Shown: in pieces, positions 1 to 9,001 of the stretch
Layout of the letters: each line of letters begins with the position of its first letter
Position numbering within the stretch: position 1 is the first letter of the stretch
Assembly (NCBI GenBank): GCA_905234755.1
Contig: CAJOIT010000009.1
Location: forward strand, 24,793 to 88,792
Source of the DNA: an uncultured Bacteroidales bacterium
GTDB taxonomy: Bacteria > Bacteroidota > Bacteroidia > Bacteroidales > ML635J-15
Direction of reading: 5' to 3'
DNA: 64,000 nucleotides
Notes under the pieces: generated by a model
The model's input: only the letters and a program-made list of their open reading frames with translations
Databases searched by the model: none
What the model was told of the DNA's origin: nothing
Position numbers and translations under genes: made by a program

Positions 1-1
1 T

Positions 2-1015
2 GCATCAAAACTAAAAAATATTTTTCTTGTTGTTTGTGGATCTGCTACATCTTGGATTGTCCGCAACATTATCGACAATCGTGGCGGATTGCACAACAGG
101 ATAACACACGAAATGCACATACACCCGTTCAACCTGCACGAAACCGAACTTTTCTTCAAGGCTCACCGCGCACGATGGACACAACTCGCCATAACACAGA
201 TGTACATGGCACTTGGTGGCGTTCCTTACTATCTGGAAATGATAGAATTTGGAAGAAGTGTAGCCGAAAACATTGATGCTCTTTTCTTCGCACCTGATGC
301 CGAATTGCGGAACGAATACGACAGGCTTTTCAAGTCACTTTATCGCCATCCCGACAAATATATGGAAATCATAGCATTATTGTCGGAAAACAAATCGGGG
401 CTTACACGCAAGGAAATCTCCGATCGTCTGAAAGTAAATTCTGGCAGTCATCTCAGCAGCATGCTCGAAGACCTCGTAAACTGCGACTTCCTCCGCCGAT
501 ACTCAAACGGAACAAAACGCAATTCGCAAATCTATCAAGTTGTTGATTTCTATACACTTTTCTACCACCAGTTCTGTAAGAAAAAGTCTTCTGACAAGCA
601 ACTATGGCAACACTCTATAAACACTCCACGGCAAAACACCTGGTACGGACTTGCATTTGAAAGAATATGCCTCTGCCATGTATGGCAAATACTTTATGCC
701 TTGCACTTGGACACCATAAGAACCGAATATTTCTCGTGGAGAAGTTCAACATCACCAGAGAAAGCACAAATCGACCTCGTAATAGACAGAGTTGGCGGAC
801 AAACATGCATCTGCGAGATAAAATATTCGCAAGGTGAATATAGCATAACAAACACAGAAGAAACTAAGATTCGCAACCGCATTGCCTCATACAATGCCGA
901 AATGAAGCCTAAAAATGGGGTTATTGGTGTGCTTATTACAACATTCGGACTTGCAAACAAACAAGCAACCGACAGCATACAACATGTTGTAACATTGAAC
1001 AAATTATTTGAATAA
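2..1015 (+). CDS. AAA-type ATPase with DUF234-like C-terminal domain (5' end outside window)
   Basis: The reading frame is open from the first bases of the window, so the gene starts upstream. Its first visible residues include VVCGSATSWI and RGGLHNR, typical of the end of the ATPase core in the archaeal/bacterial ATP_bind_2 family, whose Walker motifs would lie before the window. A winged-helix-like segment follows (GLTRKEISDRLKV), then a C-terminal domain with IDLVIDR and CEIKYS, resembling the D...ExK core of nuclease-like DUF234 tails. Such proteins are common, often multicopy and sometimes mobile in Bacteroidetes. Their role is poorly defined. A TTG at 89 is inside the domain and is not the start. 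Family call good, function unknown. Confidence 0.8.
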   Translation, partial: ASKLKNIFLVVCGSATSWIVRNIIDNRGGLHNRITHEMHIHPFNLHETELFFKAHRARWTQLAITQMYMALGGVPYYLEMIEFGRSVAENIDALFFAPDAELRNEYDRLFKSLYRHPDKYMEIIALLSENKSGLTRKEISDRLKVNSGSHLSSMLEDLVNCDFLRRYSNGTKRNSQIYQVVDFYTLFYHQFCKKKSSDKQLWQHSINTPRQNTWYGLAFERICLCHVWQILYALHLDTIRTEYFSWRSSTSPEKAQIDLVIDRVGGQTCICEIKYSQGEYSITNTEETKIRNRIASYNAEMKPKNGVIGVLITTFGLANKQATDSIQHVVTLNKLFE

Positions 1016-1081
1016 AATAACATTGAAAATTGTATCTATTTTTAATGTAAACAACTAATTGTAAATACTTTATATTTTAAT

Positions 1082-1127
1082 AAACTCGTCCAAAATTATA
1101 CATTTTAATACAACTTTGGACGAGTTT
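1082..1127. repeat. 13-bp perfect inverted repeat between the ATPase and UDG genes
   Basis: AAACTCGTCCAAA (1082-1094) is repeated in inverse at 1115-1127 with a 20-base AT-rich loop. There is no clean T-run after it, so it is a weak terminator candidate. It could equally be an operator or a transposition scar. Confidence 0.6.
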
Positions 1128-1146
1128 CAAAAAGGAAAACACAACT

Positions 1147-1737
1147 ATGGAAGACTCAGAATTCAACAACATCCCAATAGAGCGCCATCCGCTCCAACCT
1201 TTTCTTCCCGAGGGGGCGGAAATACTTATGCTCGGCAGTTTTCCGCCTAAGCGCGAGCGCTGGTCGATGGACTTCTACTACCCTAACATACAAAACGATA
1301 TGTGGCGCATCATGGGACTTATTTTCTACAATGACAAGGATTATTTTGTGGAGCAGAACGGAAAGAAATTCAGATTTTGCTACGACAAGGTTGTAAAGTT
1401 CTGCACCGAAAAGCACATCGCAATTTTTGATGCAGCATGCGCCGTAAAACGGCTTAAGGACAATGCCTCCGATGCTCACCTTGAAATTGTGGAGCAAACC
1501 GATATTCACGCACTTTTGCAAAGGATTCCAAAATGCCGTACCATTGTCTCTACTGGTGGCAAATCCGCCGAAACCATTGCCGAACAACTGGGATTCAAGG
1601 TGCCACAGGTTGGCAACTATGCCGATTTCACCCTCAATGGAAAAGAATACCGATTCTACCGTATGCCGTCAAGTTCGCGGGCATTTCCTATGAAATTGGA
1701 GAAGAAGGCAGAAGCGTATAGAAGAATTTTTGGGTAA
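1147..1737 (+). CDS. Uracil-DNA glycosylase family protein
   Basis: A 196-residue protein of the uracil-DNA glycosylase superfamily, probably removing deaminated or mismatched bases in DNA repair. Visible signatures are the N-terminal motif LMLGSFPPKRERWSMDF, which occupies the place of the catalytic water-activating loop, then STGGKSAETIAEQL, and a C-terminal MPSSSRAFPM that corresponds to the DNA-intercalation loop. This layout matches the short mismatch or hypoxanthine-type branch rather than classical Ung. The ATG at 1147 is the first in frame after the inverted repeat. It stands alone, with an array of palindromic repeats downstream. Substrate (uracil or hypoxanthine) cannot be decided from sequence. 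Confidence 0.8.
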   Translation: MEDSEFNNIPIERHPLQPFLPEGAEILMLGSFPPKRERWSMDFYYPNIQNDMWRIMGLIFYNDKDYFVEQNGKKFRFCYDKVVKFCTEKHIAIFDAACAVKRLKDNASDAHLEIVEQTDIHALLQRIPKCRTIVSTGGKSAETIAEQLGFKVPQVGNYADFTLNGKEYRFYRMPSSSRAFPMKLEKKAEAYRRIFG

Positions 1738-1772
1738 GGTTATAATAGCAGCAAGACCTTGCGTCTCAACTT

Positions 1773-2052
1773 AGAAACGGCGCAGCCATAGAAACACCAT
1801 GGGAGTCGCTACGCGAGAAATCCTACAAATCGAAACAAATCATACAAATATTTGATTTGTCAGATTTTGAAAAAAATTTGTTGAATTTGGCTACGTCGAT
1901 TGCAAAGCAATTCTGTCCGAAGGACACTCCTAACCCCAGAAACGGGCGCAGCCCATAGAACGGCGAAGCCCTCAACGAAGTTAAACTCAGAAACAGCGTC
2001 AGCGAGAAACGCCGAAGGCATAAAAACAGCGCAGCGCTAAACGGCGACAGCC
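1773..2052. repeat. Array of short palindromic AGAAACGGCGnAGCC-type units
   Basis: This gene-free stretch of about 310 bases holds at least seven diverged copies of a 14-17 base unit: 1773-1787, 1938-1954, 1957-1971, 1989-2004, 2005-2019, 2022-2037 and 2039-2052. Each ends in a mini-palindrome such as GGCGAAGCC, GCCGAAGGC or GGGCGCAGCCC that could fold into a tiny triloop hairpin. The last unit touches the polA stop codon. An AT-rich imperfect palindrome lies near 1838-1860. Related units in the other orientation occur at 46996-47061. Confidence 0.7.
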
Positions 2053-4865
2053 TAGTGTGCTTCCAGCCAATTCTTGCCAAACCTAGCATCCACAATCAGC
2101 GGAACGCTCAATTTCACGCAATTCTGCATTTCTTCAACAACAATCTGCTTTACAATTTCCATTTCCGATACTGGAACATTGAAGTTCAATTCATCGTGAA
2201 CCTGAAGTATCATCTTGGCTTTCAGATTATTTTCATTGAAGCGACGGAAGATATTAATCATGGCAATCTTCACGATATCGGCAGCAGAACCTTGAATCGG
2301 TGCATTTACTGCATTGCGCTCTGCAAATCCGCGGACAATTGCATTGCGGCTGTTAATATCAGGCAGATAACGGCGACGACCAAACATAGTTTCTACATAT
2401 TCCTTTTCACGCGCATCGGCAATACTGCGTTCTATAAAATCTTTCACACCATGGAAAGTTTCGAAATAGCTGTCAATTAACGCTTTACCTTCCTTGGGAC
2501 TAATCTGCAAACGCTGTCCCAAACCAAATGCCGATATACCATATATAATACCGAAGTTGGCAGTTTTTGCCTTCGAACGCATTTCACGGGTTACATCCTT
2601 TTCGTCAACCTTGAAAATCTTGGCAGCGGTAGCCGTATGTATATCAAGACTATATTTGTTGAAAGCATCAAGCATTGCAGAGTCTTGGCTAAGGTGCGCC
2701 ATCACACGCAACTCAATCTGCGAATAGTCGGCAGAGAAAAATATATGATCGTCGTCAGATGCAACAAAAGCACTGCGGATAACCTTGCCCCTCTCCTCGC
2801 GGATTGGAATGTTTTGCAGGTTAGGATTGGCGGAACTCAGACGGCCAGTAGCTGTAATCGCCTGATTGAAACTTGTGTGCAACATTCCAGTCTTTGGATT
2901 TACAAGCGTAGGCAAAACATCAACGTATGTGCTTATCAGCTTGTTAATGGAACGCCACTCCAGTATTTCATTCACAATTGGGTGCTTATCAACAAGTTTT
3001 GCAAGCTCTTCCTCGCTAGTGCTATACTGCTTGGTCTTGGTCATCTTTGGCTTCGGATCAACTTTCAGTTTCTCGAAAAGTATGACACCCAACTGCTTAG
3101 GCGAAGAAATATTGAATTTTTCTCCTGCATGCTCATAGATACTTTCCTCTATTCCAACAAGTTCCTTTTGTAGTTCAGCGGAATATTCCTTCATCCTTGC
3201 AGAATCGATTCTTACGCCAGTCCTTTCCATCGACATCAAAACCTTAATTAGCGGAATTTCAATATCGTACAGAAGTTTTTCGATGCCTTGTTCCTTGATT
3301 TTTGCAAGCAGAATGTCCTTCAACTGCAAGGTAATATCGGCATCTTCGCAGGAATAGTTGCATACCACACGCGAATCAACACTGCGCATCGACTTCTGGT
3401 TTTTGCCTTTCTCGCCAATGAGCTCCTCAATAGGTATCATCTTGTAACCCAAATACTTGTTTGCAAGGAAATCTAGATTATGCTTTTCCTCGGGTTCGAG
3501 AATATAATGGGCAAGCATAGTGTCGAAAAGCTTGTTTTCTACTTCAACGCCATAATTTCCAAGTATTTCCAAGTCGTATTTCAGGTTCTGCCCGACCATT
3601 GTTTTGTTTTTGTCTGAGAAAATTGGCAAAAACTGCTTCAAGATTTCTGTCGTTTCGTTTTTGTCGGCTGGGCAAACCACATAATATGCAACACCTTTTT
3701 CCAACGCAAACGCCATTCCCACAAGTTCAGCAGTAAGTGCGTCGGTGCCAGTAGTTTCGGTATCGAAGCAATATTCATCAAGGGTGGCAAGTTTTTCGGC
3801 AAGTTGCTTAGCCTCATAAGGGGTTTCCACAAGCGTATATGACACATTTTCCTTGGTAAAGCTCTTAATATCAGCAAAAACTTTCGTCTCTTGCGGTTCC
3901 GTTTGCACTGGCTGACTGAACAAATCAAGCTGCAACTGAGGTTGTGCCGCCTTTGCTGGCTGCTTCTTTTCGGCGACAGGTTCTGCGTATGCTTTCGAGC
4001 CGATTATCCTTTGTTTCAAGGTAAAAAATTCCAGTTCATCAAAGACTTTTCCAAGCGCATCGAAGTCAGGCTCCTCTAGTTTCATTTCATCGAGAGTGAC
4101 ATCCAAAGGAACATCGGTTTTTATGGTAGCAAGTTTGTATGACAATCGCAACTGCTCAATGTTATTCCTAAACGACTCCTGCTGCTTACCCTTCAACTGT
4201 GGAATATTATTGATAATGTTTTCAATATCACCATACTTTTCAATCAAGGACGCAGCAGTTTTCTCGCCAATGCCCGGCACACCAGGAATATTGTCTACCT
4301 TGTCGCCCCAAAGCGCCAGAATATCAATTACCTTTAGCGGATTGTCAATATTGAATTTTTCGTTAACTTCCTTTACACCAAGAATTTCCGGCACATTACC
4401 AGAATGTGGTGGGCGGTACATGAAAGTATTTTCATCAACCAACTGCCCATAGTCCTTGTCTGGAGTCATCATATAGACTTGATTATCTGCATTTGCAAAC
4501 TTTTTTGCGAGCGTTCCAATAACATCATCAGCCTCATAGCCAGCAATTTGTATTATAGGAATACGATATGCTTCAAGTATTTGCTTGATGTACGGCACAG
4601 CAACCTTTATATCTTCGGGCGTTGCCTCTCGGTTTGCCTTGTATTCGGGAAACATCTCGTGACGGAAATTTGGTCCCGATGGGTCGAAAGCGACAGCTAT
4701 ATGCGTTGGTTTTTCGCGCTTTAGTACATCTTCGAGAGTATTTACGAAGCCGAATATCGCCGAGGTGTTTATCTTCTTGGAATTTATTCTTGGGTTCTTA
4801 ATGAATGCGTAGTATGCCCTGAATATCAAAGCGTAGGCATCGAGGAAAAAGATTTTATTTGACAT
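2052..4865 (-). CDS. polA: DNA polymerase I
   Basis: Full-length PolA of 937 residues, used in gap filling, Okazaki fragment processing and repair. The N-terminal ~290 residues form the 5'-3' nuclease (FLDAYALIFRAYYAF, AGYEADDVIGTLA, GVPGIGEKTA). A middle 3'-5' exonuclease domain keeps the metal-binding DTETTGTDAL, so proofreading is probably active. The C-terminal polymerase has motif A DYSQIELR, motif B with KTANFGIIYG, and motif C QVHDELNF. The ATG at 4865 gives the standard MSNKIFFLDAYALI start, and a TAATTTTG -7-like box sits just upstream on the minus strand (4894-4887). The gene is monocistronic and faces away from the UDG gene. Its 3' end abuts the palindromic array. Confidence 0.98.
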   Translation of the reverse strand: MSNKIFFLDAYALIFRAYYAFIKNPRINSKKINTSAIFGFVNTLEDVLKREKPTHIAVAFDPSGPNFRHEMFPEYKANREATPEDIKVAVPYIKQILEAYRIPIIQIAGYEADDVIGTLAKKFANADNQVYMMTPDKDYGQLVDENTFMYRPPHSGNVPEILGVKEVNEKFNIDNPLKVIDILALWGDKVDNIPGVPGIGEKTAASLIEKYGDIENIINNIPQLKGKQQESFRNNIEQLRLSYKLATIKTDVPLDVTLDEMKLEEPDFDALGKVFDELEFFTLKQRIIGSKAYAEPVAEKKQPAKAAQPQLQLDLFSQPVQTEPQETKVFADIKSFTKENVSYTLVETPYEAKQLAEKLATLDEYCFDTETTGTDALTAELVGMAFALEKGVAYYVVCPADKNETTEILKQFLPIFSDKNKTMVGQNLKYDLEILGNYGVEVENKLFDTMLAHYILEPEEKHNLDFLANKYLGYKMIPIEELIGEKGKNQKSMRSVDSRVVCNYSCEDADITLQLKDILLAKIKEQGIEKLLYDIEIPLIKVLMSMERTGVRIDSARMKEYSAELQKELVGIEESIYEHAGEKFNISSPKQLGVILFEKLKVDPKPKMTKTKQYSTSEEELAKLVDKHPIVNEILEWRSINKLISTYVDVLPTLVNPKTGMLHTSFNQAITATGRLSSANPNLQNIPIREERGKVIRSAFVASDDDHIFFSADYSQIELRVMAHLSQDSAMLDAFNKYSLDIHTATAAKIFKVDEKDVTREMRSKAKTANFGIIYGISAFGLGQRLQISPKEGKALIDSYFETFHGVKDFIERSIADAREKEYVETMFGRRRYLPDINSRNAIVRGFAERNAVNAPIQGSAADIVKIAMINIFRRFNENNLKAKMILQVHDELNFNVPVSEMEIVKQIVVEEMQNCVKLSVPLIVDARFGKNWLEAH

Positions 4866-4896
4866 TTTTGTAAAATTATGTTGCTACAAAATTAAT

Positions 4897-4922
4897 AAAA
4901 AAGGCTGTAAAACAGCCTTTTT
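4897..4922 (-). terminator. Rho-independent terminator downstream of glnA
   Basis: Stem AAAAAGGCTGT/ACAGCCTTTTT with a short A-rich loop. It has T-runs on both strands, so it can act in either direction. It lies between the glutamine synthetase stop and the polA start and fits termination of the leftward glutamine synthetase transcript. Confidence 0.75.
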
Positions 4923-4938
4923 ATGATTTGAAAAATTA

Positions 4939-4963
4939 TAGCGACGCAAACATTGCGCCGCTA
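4939..4963. repeat. REP-like palindrome
   Basis: An 11-base arm TAGCGACGCAA (4939-4949) pairs with TTGCGCCGCTA (4953-4963) with one mismatch and a 3-base loop. It resembles the GTAG...CTAC-bounded palindromes at 26024 and 61684 and sits in the glnA-polA spacer. Confidence 0.55.
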
Positions 4964-5035
4964 CATATTATTAATTGTACATTGTTCTCACAGATGCAGA
5001 AACAAGTTCTGCATGACAATGGGATGAATTACCCA

Positions 5036-6547
5036 TTACATGCAATGTATGTACTTGTTGACGAGTTCGCGAATTTCTTCGGTCTTGCCGTAGAGTTTTT
5101 CGCTCAAACCCTTGTCGTTGTATGCCTTCAAACCACGAATAACAGCATCGATAAGTCCCGGCTGGAAAACCTTGTCCTTTTCGAAGAACTTACGCTTTGC
5201 ATCAAGTGCCTCTGCTGAATCCCAGCAGCAATCCGGCAATGCCTTTAACTTAGCCAACTTATCCTTGAATTCCTCGCTGAAAATATTGACATTGACATAC
5301 AAATCCTTAGCCATCTTGAGCGAACCGCGCATTGTAAGTCCGTGCTGTGCTGCAACGATAAGAGCAGCCATATACAAGTACAAATCTGCCGAACCATCGC
5401 CGCTACGAATTTCAACGGTCTGCTTGCTGTCGTAATCACCTGCCTTGCTCTTTTCCTGCGGATTTGCATCGTGGAACATGTTGATGTCGCCTGTCCAGCC
5501 CAGCGGAACGCGTACCAAAACGCTCCTGTTGCGGTCGCCCCAGCAAATGTTTGTCGGTGCTTCCTGATGAGGAACGAGACGCAAATATGATGTCGGAATT
5601 GTATTTCCGAAAGCTGTCAAAGCATCTGCAAGGTCGAGGATACCAGCAATCATCTTGCGAGCATCATCACTGAGTACGCCCTTGTCAACCATCTTGTTCT
5701 TGCCATCCTTAGACAGCATCATGTGAATATGCAGACCGCTACCAGCCTTACCGACAGTAATCTTCGGAGCAAAACTCAAGTTTACACCATAGTCGCTGCA
5801 AAGTTTGCGAAGAATCCACTTTGCGATAATCAACTGCTCTACAGCCGATTCTGCCTCACATGGGAGGAACTCAATTTCCTGCTGCTCGTAGTAGAAGTCG
5901 CCATCGGTGAAGTTACCAACCTCTGAGTGTCCGTATTTAATCTTACCGCCACACTGAGCAATGAGGTGCATAGCCTCCTTGCGAATGAACTCGTAGTTAG
6001 CAAATGGTGCCGACTCATGATAGCCGCGCTGGTCAACAGCAGGGAACATAGCATTTTCGCTCTTGTCGGCGATAATGTAGTATTCGAGTTCACCCAAAGC
6101 CTTGAAAGTGTAGCCAGTTGTATCTTTCAACTTCTGGTGTGCTTTCTTCAAAATGTTTTCTGGAGATGAAGCAAGAGGCTTACCGCTATTGTCGTAGTAC
6201 GAGCAAAGAATATCGATGCTCGGAATTTCCTCGAAAGGATTTACGAAAGCTGTTCTGTACTTTGGAATTACATACAAGTCGCTGGAACCAGCACCAATGA
6301 ACGAGAACAAACTTGAACCGTCAACGCGCTCACCAGTGGTAAGAATCTGGTCTAGATATTCGGCGCTGTTGATTACAAAATTCAAGGTCTTAAGTCTGCC
6401 ATCACCACCGACATAGCGGAAGTTAAGCATCTCGATGTTATTCTCAACAATATATTTAATGATGTCAGCCTTTGTGAACTCCTCACAAGGCTTCTGCAAA
6501 TACCTTTCAAGAAGGTTAGGACTTAAATCAAAATTCTTCTTTTCCAT
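5036..6547 (-). CDS. glnA: Glutamine synthetase
   Basis: A 503-residue cytoplasmic glutamine synthetase (ATP-dependent ligation of ammonia to glutamate). Diagnostic motifs in order: VDGSSLFSFIGAGSSDLY (N-terminal beta-grasp/active-site loop), GELEYYI (metal and glutamate binding), GHSEVG followed by EQQEIEF, SGLHIHMMLSKDG, NRSVLVRVP (substrate Arg) and VEIRSGDGSADLYLYMA (ATP/metal site). It is a little longer than classical type I enzymes (~440-470) and much shorter than type III (~700). No clear NLYxLP adenylylation motif is seen: the equivalent region reads DLYVNVN. A related gamma-glutamyl ligase role is possible but less likely. The start at 6547 is the only well-placed ATG. Confidence 0.92.
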   Translation of the reverse strand: MEKKNFDLSPNLLERYLQKPCEEFTKADIIKYIVENNIEMLNFRYVGGDGRLKTLNFVINSAEYLDQILTTGERVDGSSLFSFIGAGSSDLYVIPKYRTAFVNPFEEIPSIDILCSYYDNSGKPLASSPENILKKAHQKLKDTTGYTFKALGELEYYIIADKSENAMFPAVDQRGYHESAPFANYEFIRKEAMHLIAQCGGKIKYGHSEVGNFTDGDFYYEQQEIEFLPCEAESAVEQLIIAKWILRKLCSDYGVNLSFAPKITVGKAGSGLHIHMMLSKDGKNKMVDKGVLSDDARKMIAGILDLADALTAFGNTIPTSYLRLVPHQEAPTNICWGDRNRSVLVRVPLGWTGDINMFHDANPQEKSKAGDYDSKQTVEIRSGDGSADLYLYMAALIVAAQHGLTMRGSLKMAKDLYVNVNIFSEEFKDKLAKLKALPDCCWDSAEALDAKRKFFEKDKVFQPGLIDAVIRGLKAYNDKGLSEKLYGKTEEIRELVNKYIHCM

Positions 6548-6582
6548 TTCTATTTCTTATTCAAAATAAATTCAAAAAATTT

Positions 6583-6614
6583 TTTGGCGAAGTTAATTAT
6601 ATTTACTCACTTTG
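6583..6614 (+). promoter_or_regulatory. Predicted Bacteroidetes-type promoter for the YdcF-like gene
   Basis: TTTG (6583-6586), 20 bases, then TCACTTTG (6607-6614) close to the TAnnTTTG -7 consensus. The predicted transcript starts about 20-25 bases before the ATG at 6642. Confidence 0.45.
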
Positions 6615-6641
6615 CAACTTATTAAAAGATAGTTTTATAAC

Positions 6642-7406
6642 ATGTTTTTCTGGCTGTCAAAAATACTGCAATACTTGATTTCTCCGCTTACTTGGATTGT
6701 CATAATATTCATACTTTCGTTCTGCTTCAAGAGTGAAAAGTTGAAAAAAGGATTAAGAATCACCGTTTTTGTATTATTGCTTATTTTCACAAATCCACTG
6801 CTTGTAAATGTTTGCCTCAATGCTTGGGAACAAGACCGAACACCCGAAACCGAACTCGCAGAACGCTACGATTACGGCATTGTGCTTACAGGAATGATTT
6901 TCTACGACACCGAAAACGACAAGGTTGAGTTCGGACAATCCACCGACAGAATCCTGGAAACAGTTAGACTTTACTATGCTGGAAAAATCGACAAGATTTT
7001 CATTTCGGGCGGATCGGGACTTTTGCTCGACCAAACGCACAAGGAATCGCAATTACTAAAAGATTACCTCGTGAGCATAAATGTTCCCGAAGAAGACATA
7101 ATCATTGAAACCGAGTCGCGCAACACACATGAAAATGCAGCAGAAGCAGCAAAAATGCTACATCCCACCGAGAGTTCGCATACCTATTTATTAATAACAA
7201 GTGCCTCTCACTTCCGCCGTGCTGCCAAATGTTTCGAAAACGAAGGCTTTACCTTTGATGCATACCCTGTCGACTACTGCAGTCGCGAAATATGTGCAAA
7301 TCCCGAGACATGGCTAATTCCAGCGCCATCGGCGTTTGCAACTTGGAATATGCTTCTGCACGAAATTGCAGGATATATAATGTATGACTGGTCGGGATAT
7401 TTTTAA
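6642..7406 (+). CDS. YdcF/SanA-like DUF218 membrane protein
   Basis: A 254-residue protein with two N-terminal membrane helices (about residues 4-25 and 35-57) followed by a DUF218 domain. Recognisable features are YDYGIVLTGM, STDRILETVRLYYAGK, IFISGGSG, ESRNTHENA and LLITSASHFRRA, the conserved pattern of the ElyC/SanA/YdcF family. E. coli members act in envelope or peptidoglycan precursor homeostasis; the exact substrate is not known. The ATG at 6642 begins the hydrophobic segment directly, and a promoter lies just upstream. Good family call, no specific function. Confidence 0.85.
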   Translation: MFFWLSKILQYLISPLTWIVIIFILSFCFKSEKLKKGLRITVFVLLLIFTNPLLVNVCLNAWEQDRTPETELAERYDYGIVLTGMIFYDTENDKVEFGQSTDRILETVRLYYAGKIDKIFISGGSGLLLDQTHKESQLLKDYLVSINVPEEDIIIETESRNTHENAAEAAKMLHPTESSHTYLLITSASHFRRAAKCFENEGFTFDAYPVDYCSREICANPETWLIPAPSAFATWNMLLHEIAGYIMYDWSGYF

Positions 7407-7471
7407 AGGTTGACCGAAAAAAAACATTATCCGACAATCCAACATTGGAAAAAAGTTTGTTTCTTTGCAGT

Positions 7472-8119
7472 ATGTTTTCTGAAATTTGCGACGGAGCTTC
7501 GGTAGGTCTTACGGCATCCATAACTGTGGGTCCTGTTGCTGTATTATGCATACAACGCGCACTCACTCGACCGCGAATATCATCATTCATTTCTGGAGTT
7601 GGCGTAGTATTCGCCGACACACTGATGGCTGCTTTGTCGTACTTTCTATACTCACTGATTTTCAATAAAATACAAGAATACAAACCAATTCTTGGCGTCA
7701 TTGGTGGCATCATCGTGATAATATTCGGCGTGTTCATGTTCAAGCGCAATGCCGTCAAAGACATACGACAAAGCAAGGACAACCGCAACTCGCTCTGGCA
7801 GGATTTCATTTCTGTTGTAGGACTTACGCTCTCAAACTTCATCGGTGCAATGACCTACATTTTCGCATTCTTTGCCATGTTCAATGTCGGCGCAGGCGAT
7901 GGTGTAAGCGACAACAACGAATTGATTAAAGGCATACTTATAATGCTAGGCTTTGTGCTTGGATCATTTGCATGGTGGACTTTCCTTACCATGTCGCTAA
8001 GTTTCTTCCGAAAAAAAATCAGACCACGTCATTTTGTGGTTATCAACCGAGTAGGTGGAACAATAATCATACTGCTTGGTATATATACGATAATATCAAC
8101 ATTTGTGGAAATAATCTAG
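7472..8119 (+). CDS. LysE-type transporter
   Basis: A LysE/RhtB-type membrane exporter of about 215 residues with six predicted helices. These proteins export amino acids or related metabolites. The N-terminal GASVGLTASITVGPVAVLCIQRAL matches the family's conserved G-P-x6-R region. Later hydrophobic segments (VVFADTLMAALSYFLY, ILGVIGGIIVIIFGVFMF, NFIGAMTYIFAFFAMF) fit the fold. An upstream TTG at 7445 is open in frame, but the ATG at 7472 is preferred because it starts the family-typical sequence and a weak -7 box (ending TTTG at 7467) lies directly before it. The substrate cannot be told. Confidence 0.8.
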   Translation: MFSEICDGASVGLTASITVGPVAVLCIQRALTRPRISSFISGVGVVFADTLMAALSYFLYSLIFNKIQEYKPILGVIGGIIVIIFGVFMFKRNAVKDIRQSKDNRNSLWQDFISVVGLTLSNFIGAMTYIFAFFAMFNVGAGDGVSDNNELIKGILIMLGFVLGSFAWWTFLTMSLSFFRKKIRPRHFVVINRVGGTIIILLGIYTIISTFVEII

Positions 8120-8172
8120 GATTCAAAGATTCAATAATTTAAGGATTCAAAGATTTGAAGATTTGAAGATTA
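8119..8172. repeat. Simple direct repeats of GATTCAAAGATT / TTTGAAGAT
   Basis: GGATTCAAAGATT occurs at 8119-8131 and 8143-8155, followed by two copies of TTTGAAGAT. It looks like low-complexity spacer DNA common in Bacteroidetes, and the following promoter uses its last TTTG. Confidence 0.6.
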
Positions 8173-8192
8173 GATAAAAATCAATAAATTTG
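8162..8192 (+). promoter_or_regulatory. Bacteroidetes consensus promoter for the Bax-inhibitor-1 gene
   Basis: Exact TTTG (8162-8165)-N19-TAAATTTG (8185-8192), the sigma-ABfr -33/-7 consensus, 23 bases before the ATG at 8216. Confidence 0.75.
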
Positions 8193-8215
8193 CATTGTTT
8201 TAAACCATATACAAA

Positions 8216-8962
8216 ATGAATATAACAAGGACATCAAACCCAACTTTGGGCAAAAACGCATTCGCCAGCGAACCTGTTGCCACCGATGGCAATGTAATGA
8301 CACTGAAAGGCGCAATCAACAAGACAATAATCCTATTTGCAATACTTCTGCTCACGGCAATAGTTTCATGGAAACTTACAATGTCCGGAAGCATCGCAGG
8401 TCCTGCCTTACTTATTGGCGCATCAATCGGTGCTTTCATTGTTGCCATGATTGCAAGTTTTTTCAAGAAGTCAGCTCCTATTACCGCACCCATATACGCG
8501 GCACTCGAAGGATTCCTTCTAGGAGCAATATCCTCCTTGTTCGAGGCAGCATACAGCGGAATCGTATTTCAGGCAGTAGCACTAACTCTGCTTGTCTTCG
8601 GACTTATGCTGTTCATGTATAAGACTGGCATACTGAAAGCATCTGGTAAATTCATAAAAGGCGTAGTCATCGCAACCGGAGCAATAGGAATTTTCTACCT
8701 TGTAAGTTTCATAGTAGGCCTATTTACGCCGGCATTCAACGAATACCTTTTCGCTAATCCGCTCATTGGAATAGCAATCAGCGTGGTAATTGTGATAGTC
8801 GCAGCGTTGAACCTAATCCTCGACTTCAGTACCATAGAAAGTTCGGCAAACTCGGGAGCGCCAAAATACATGGAATGGTATGCAGGATTCGGACTAATGG
8901 TAACCCTTGTATGGCTTTACATTGAAATATTAAGGTTGCTATCGTACCTTAGAAGAGACTAA
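8216..8962 (+). CDS. Bax inhibitor-1/YccA family membrane protein
   Basis: A 248-residue integral membrane protein with about seven helices after a ~35-residue cytoplasmic N-terminus. NPTL, FAxEP and MTLKGAINKT at the front, APIYAALEGFLLGAIS in the middle and LNLILDFSTIE near the C-terminus are hallmarks of the bacterial Bax-inhibitor-1-like group. Relatives are pH-sensitive calcium leak channels or protease-interacting proteins; the role here is unknown. Monocistronic behind a consensus promoter. The ATG at 8216 is unambiguous. Confidence 0.9.
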   Translation: MNITRTSNPTLGKNAFASEPVATDGNVMTLKGAINKTIILFAILLLTAIVSWKLTMSGSIAGPALLIGASIGAFIVAMIASFFKKSAPITAPIYAALEGFLLGAISSLFEAAYSGIVFQAVALTLLVFGLMLFMYKTGILKASGKFIKGVVIATGAIGIFYLVSFIVGLFTPAFNEYLFANPLIGIAISVVIVIVAALNLILDFSTIESSANSGAPKYMEWYAGFGLMVTLVWLYIEILRLLSYLRRD

Positions 8963-9001
8963 TCCAACAATAAATAACATCTAATCCAAATTTATTATCA
9001 G

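Noticed and set aside
1738..2051. CRISPR array
   Set aside because: Units are 14-17 bases, diverged and nearly contiguous; there are no constant-length unique spacers and no cas genes.
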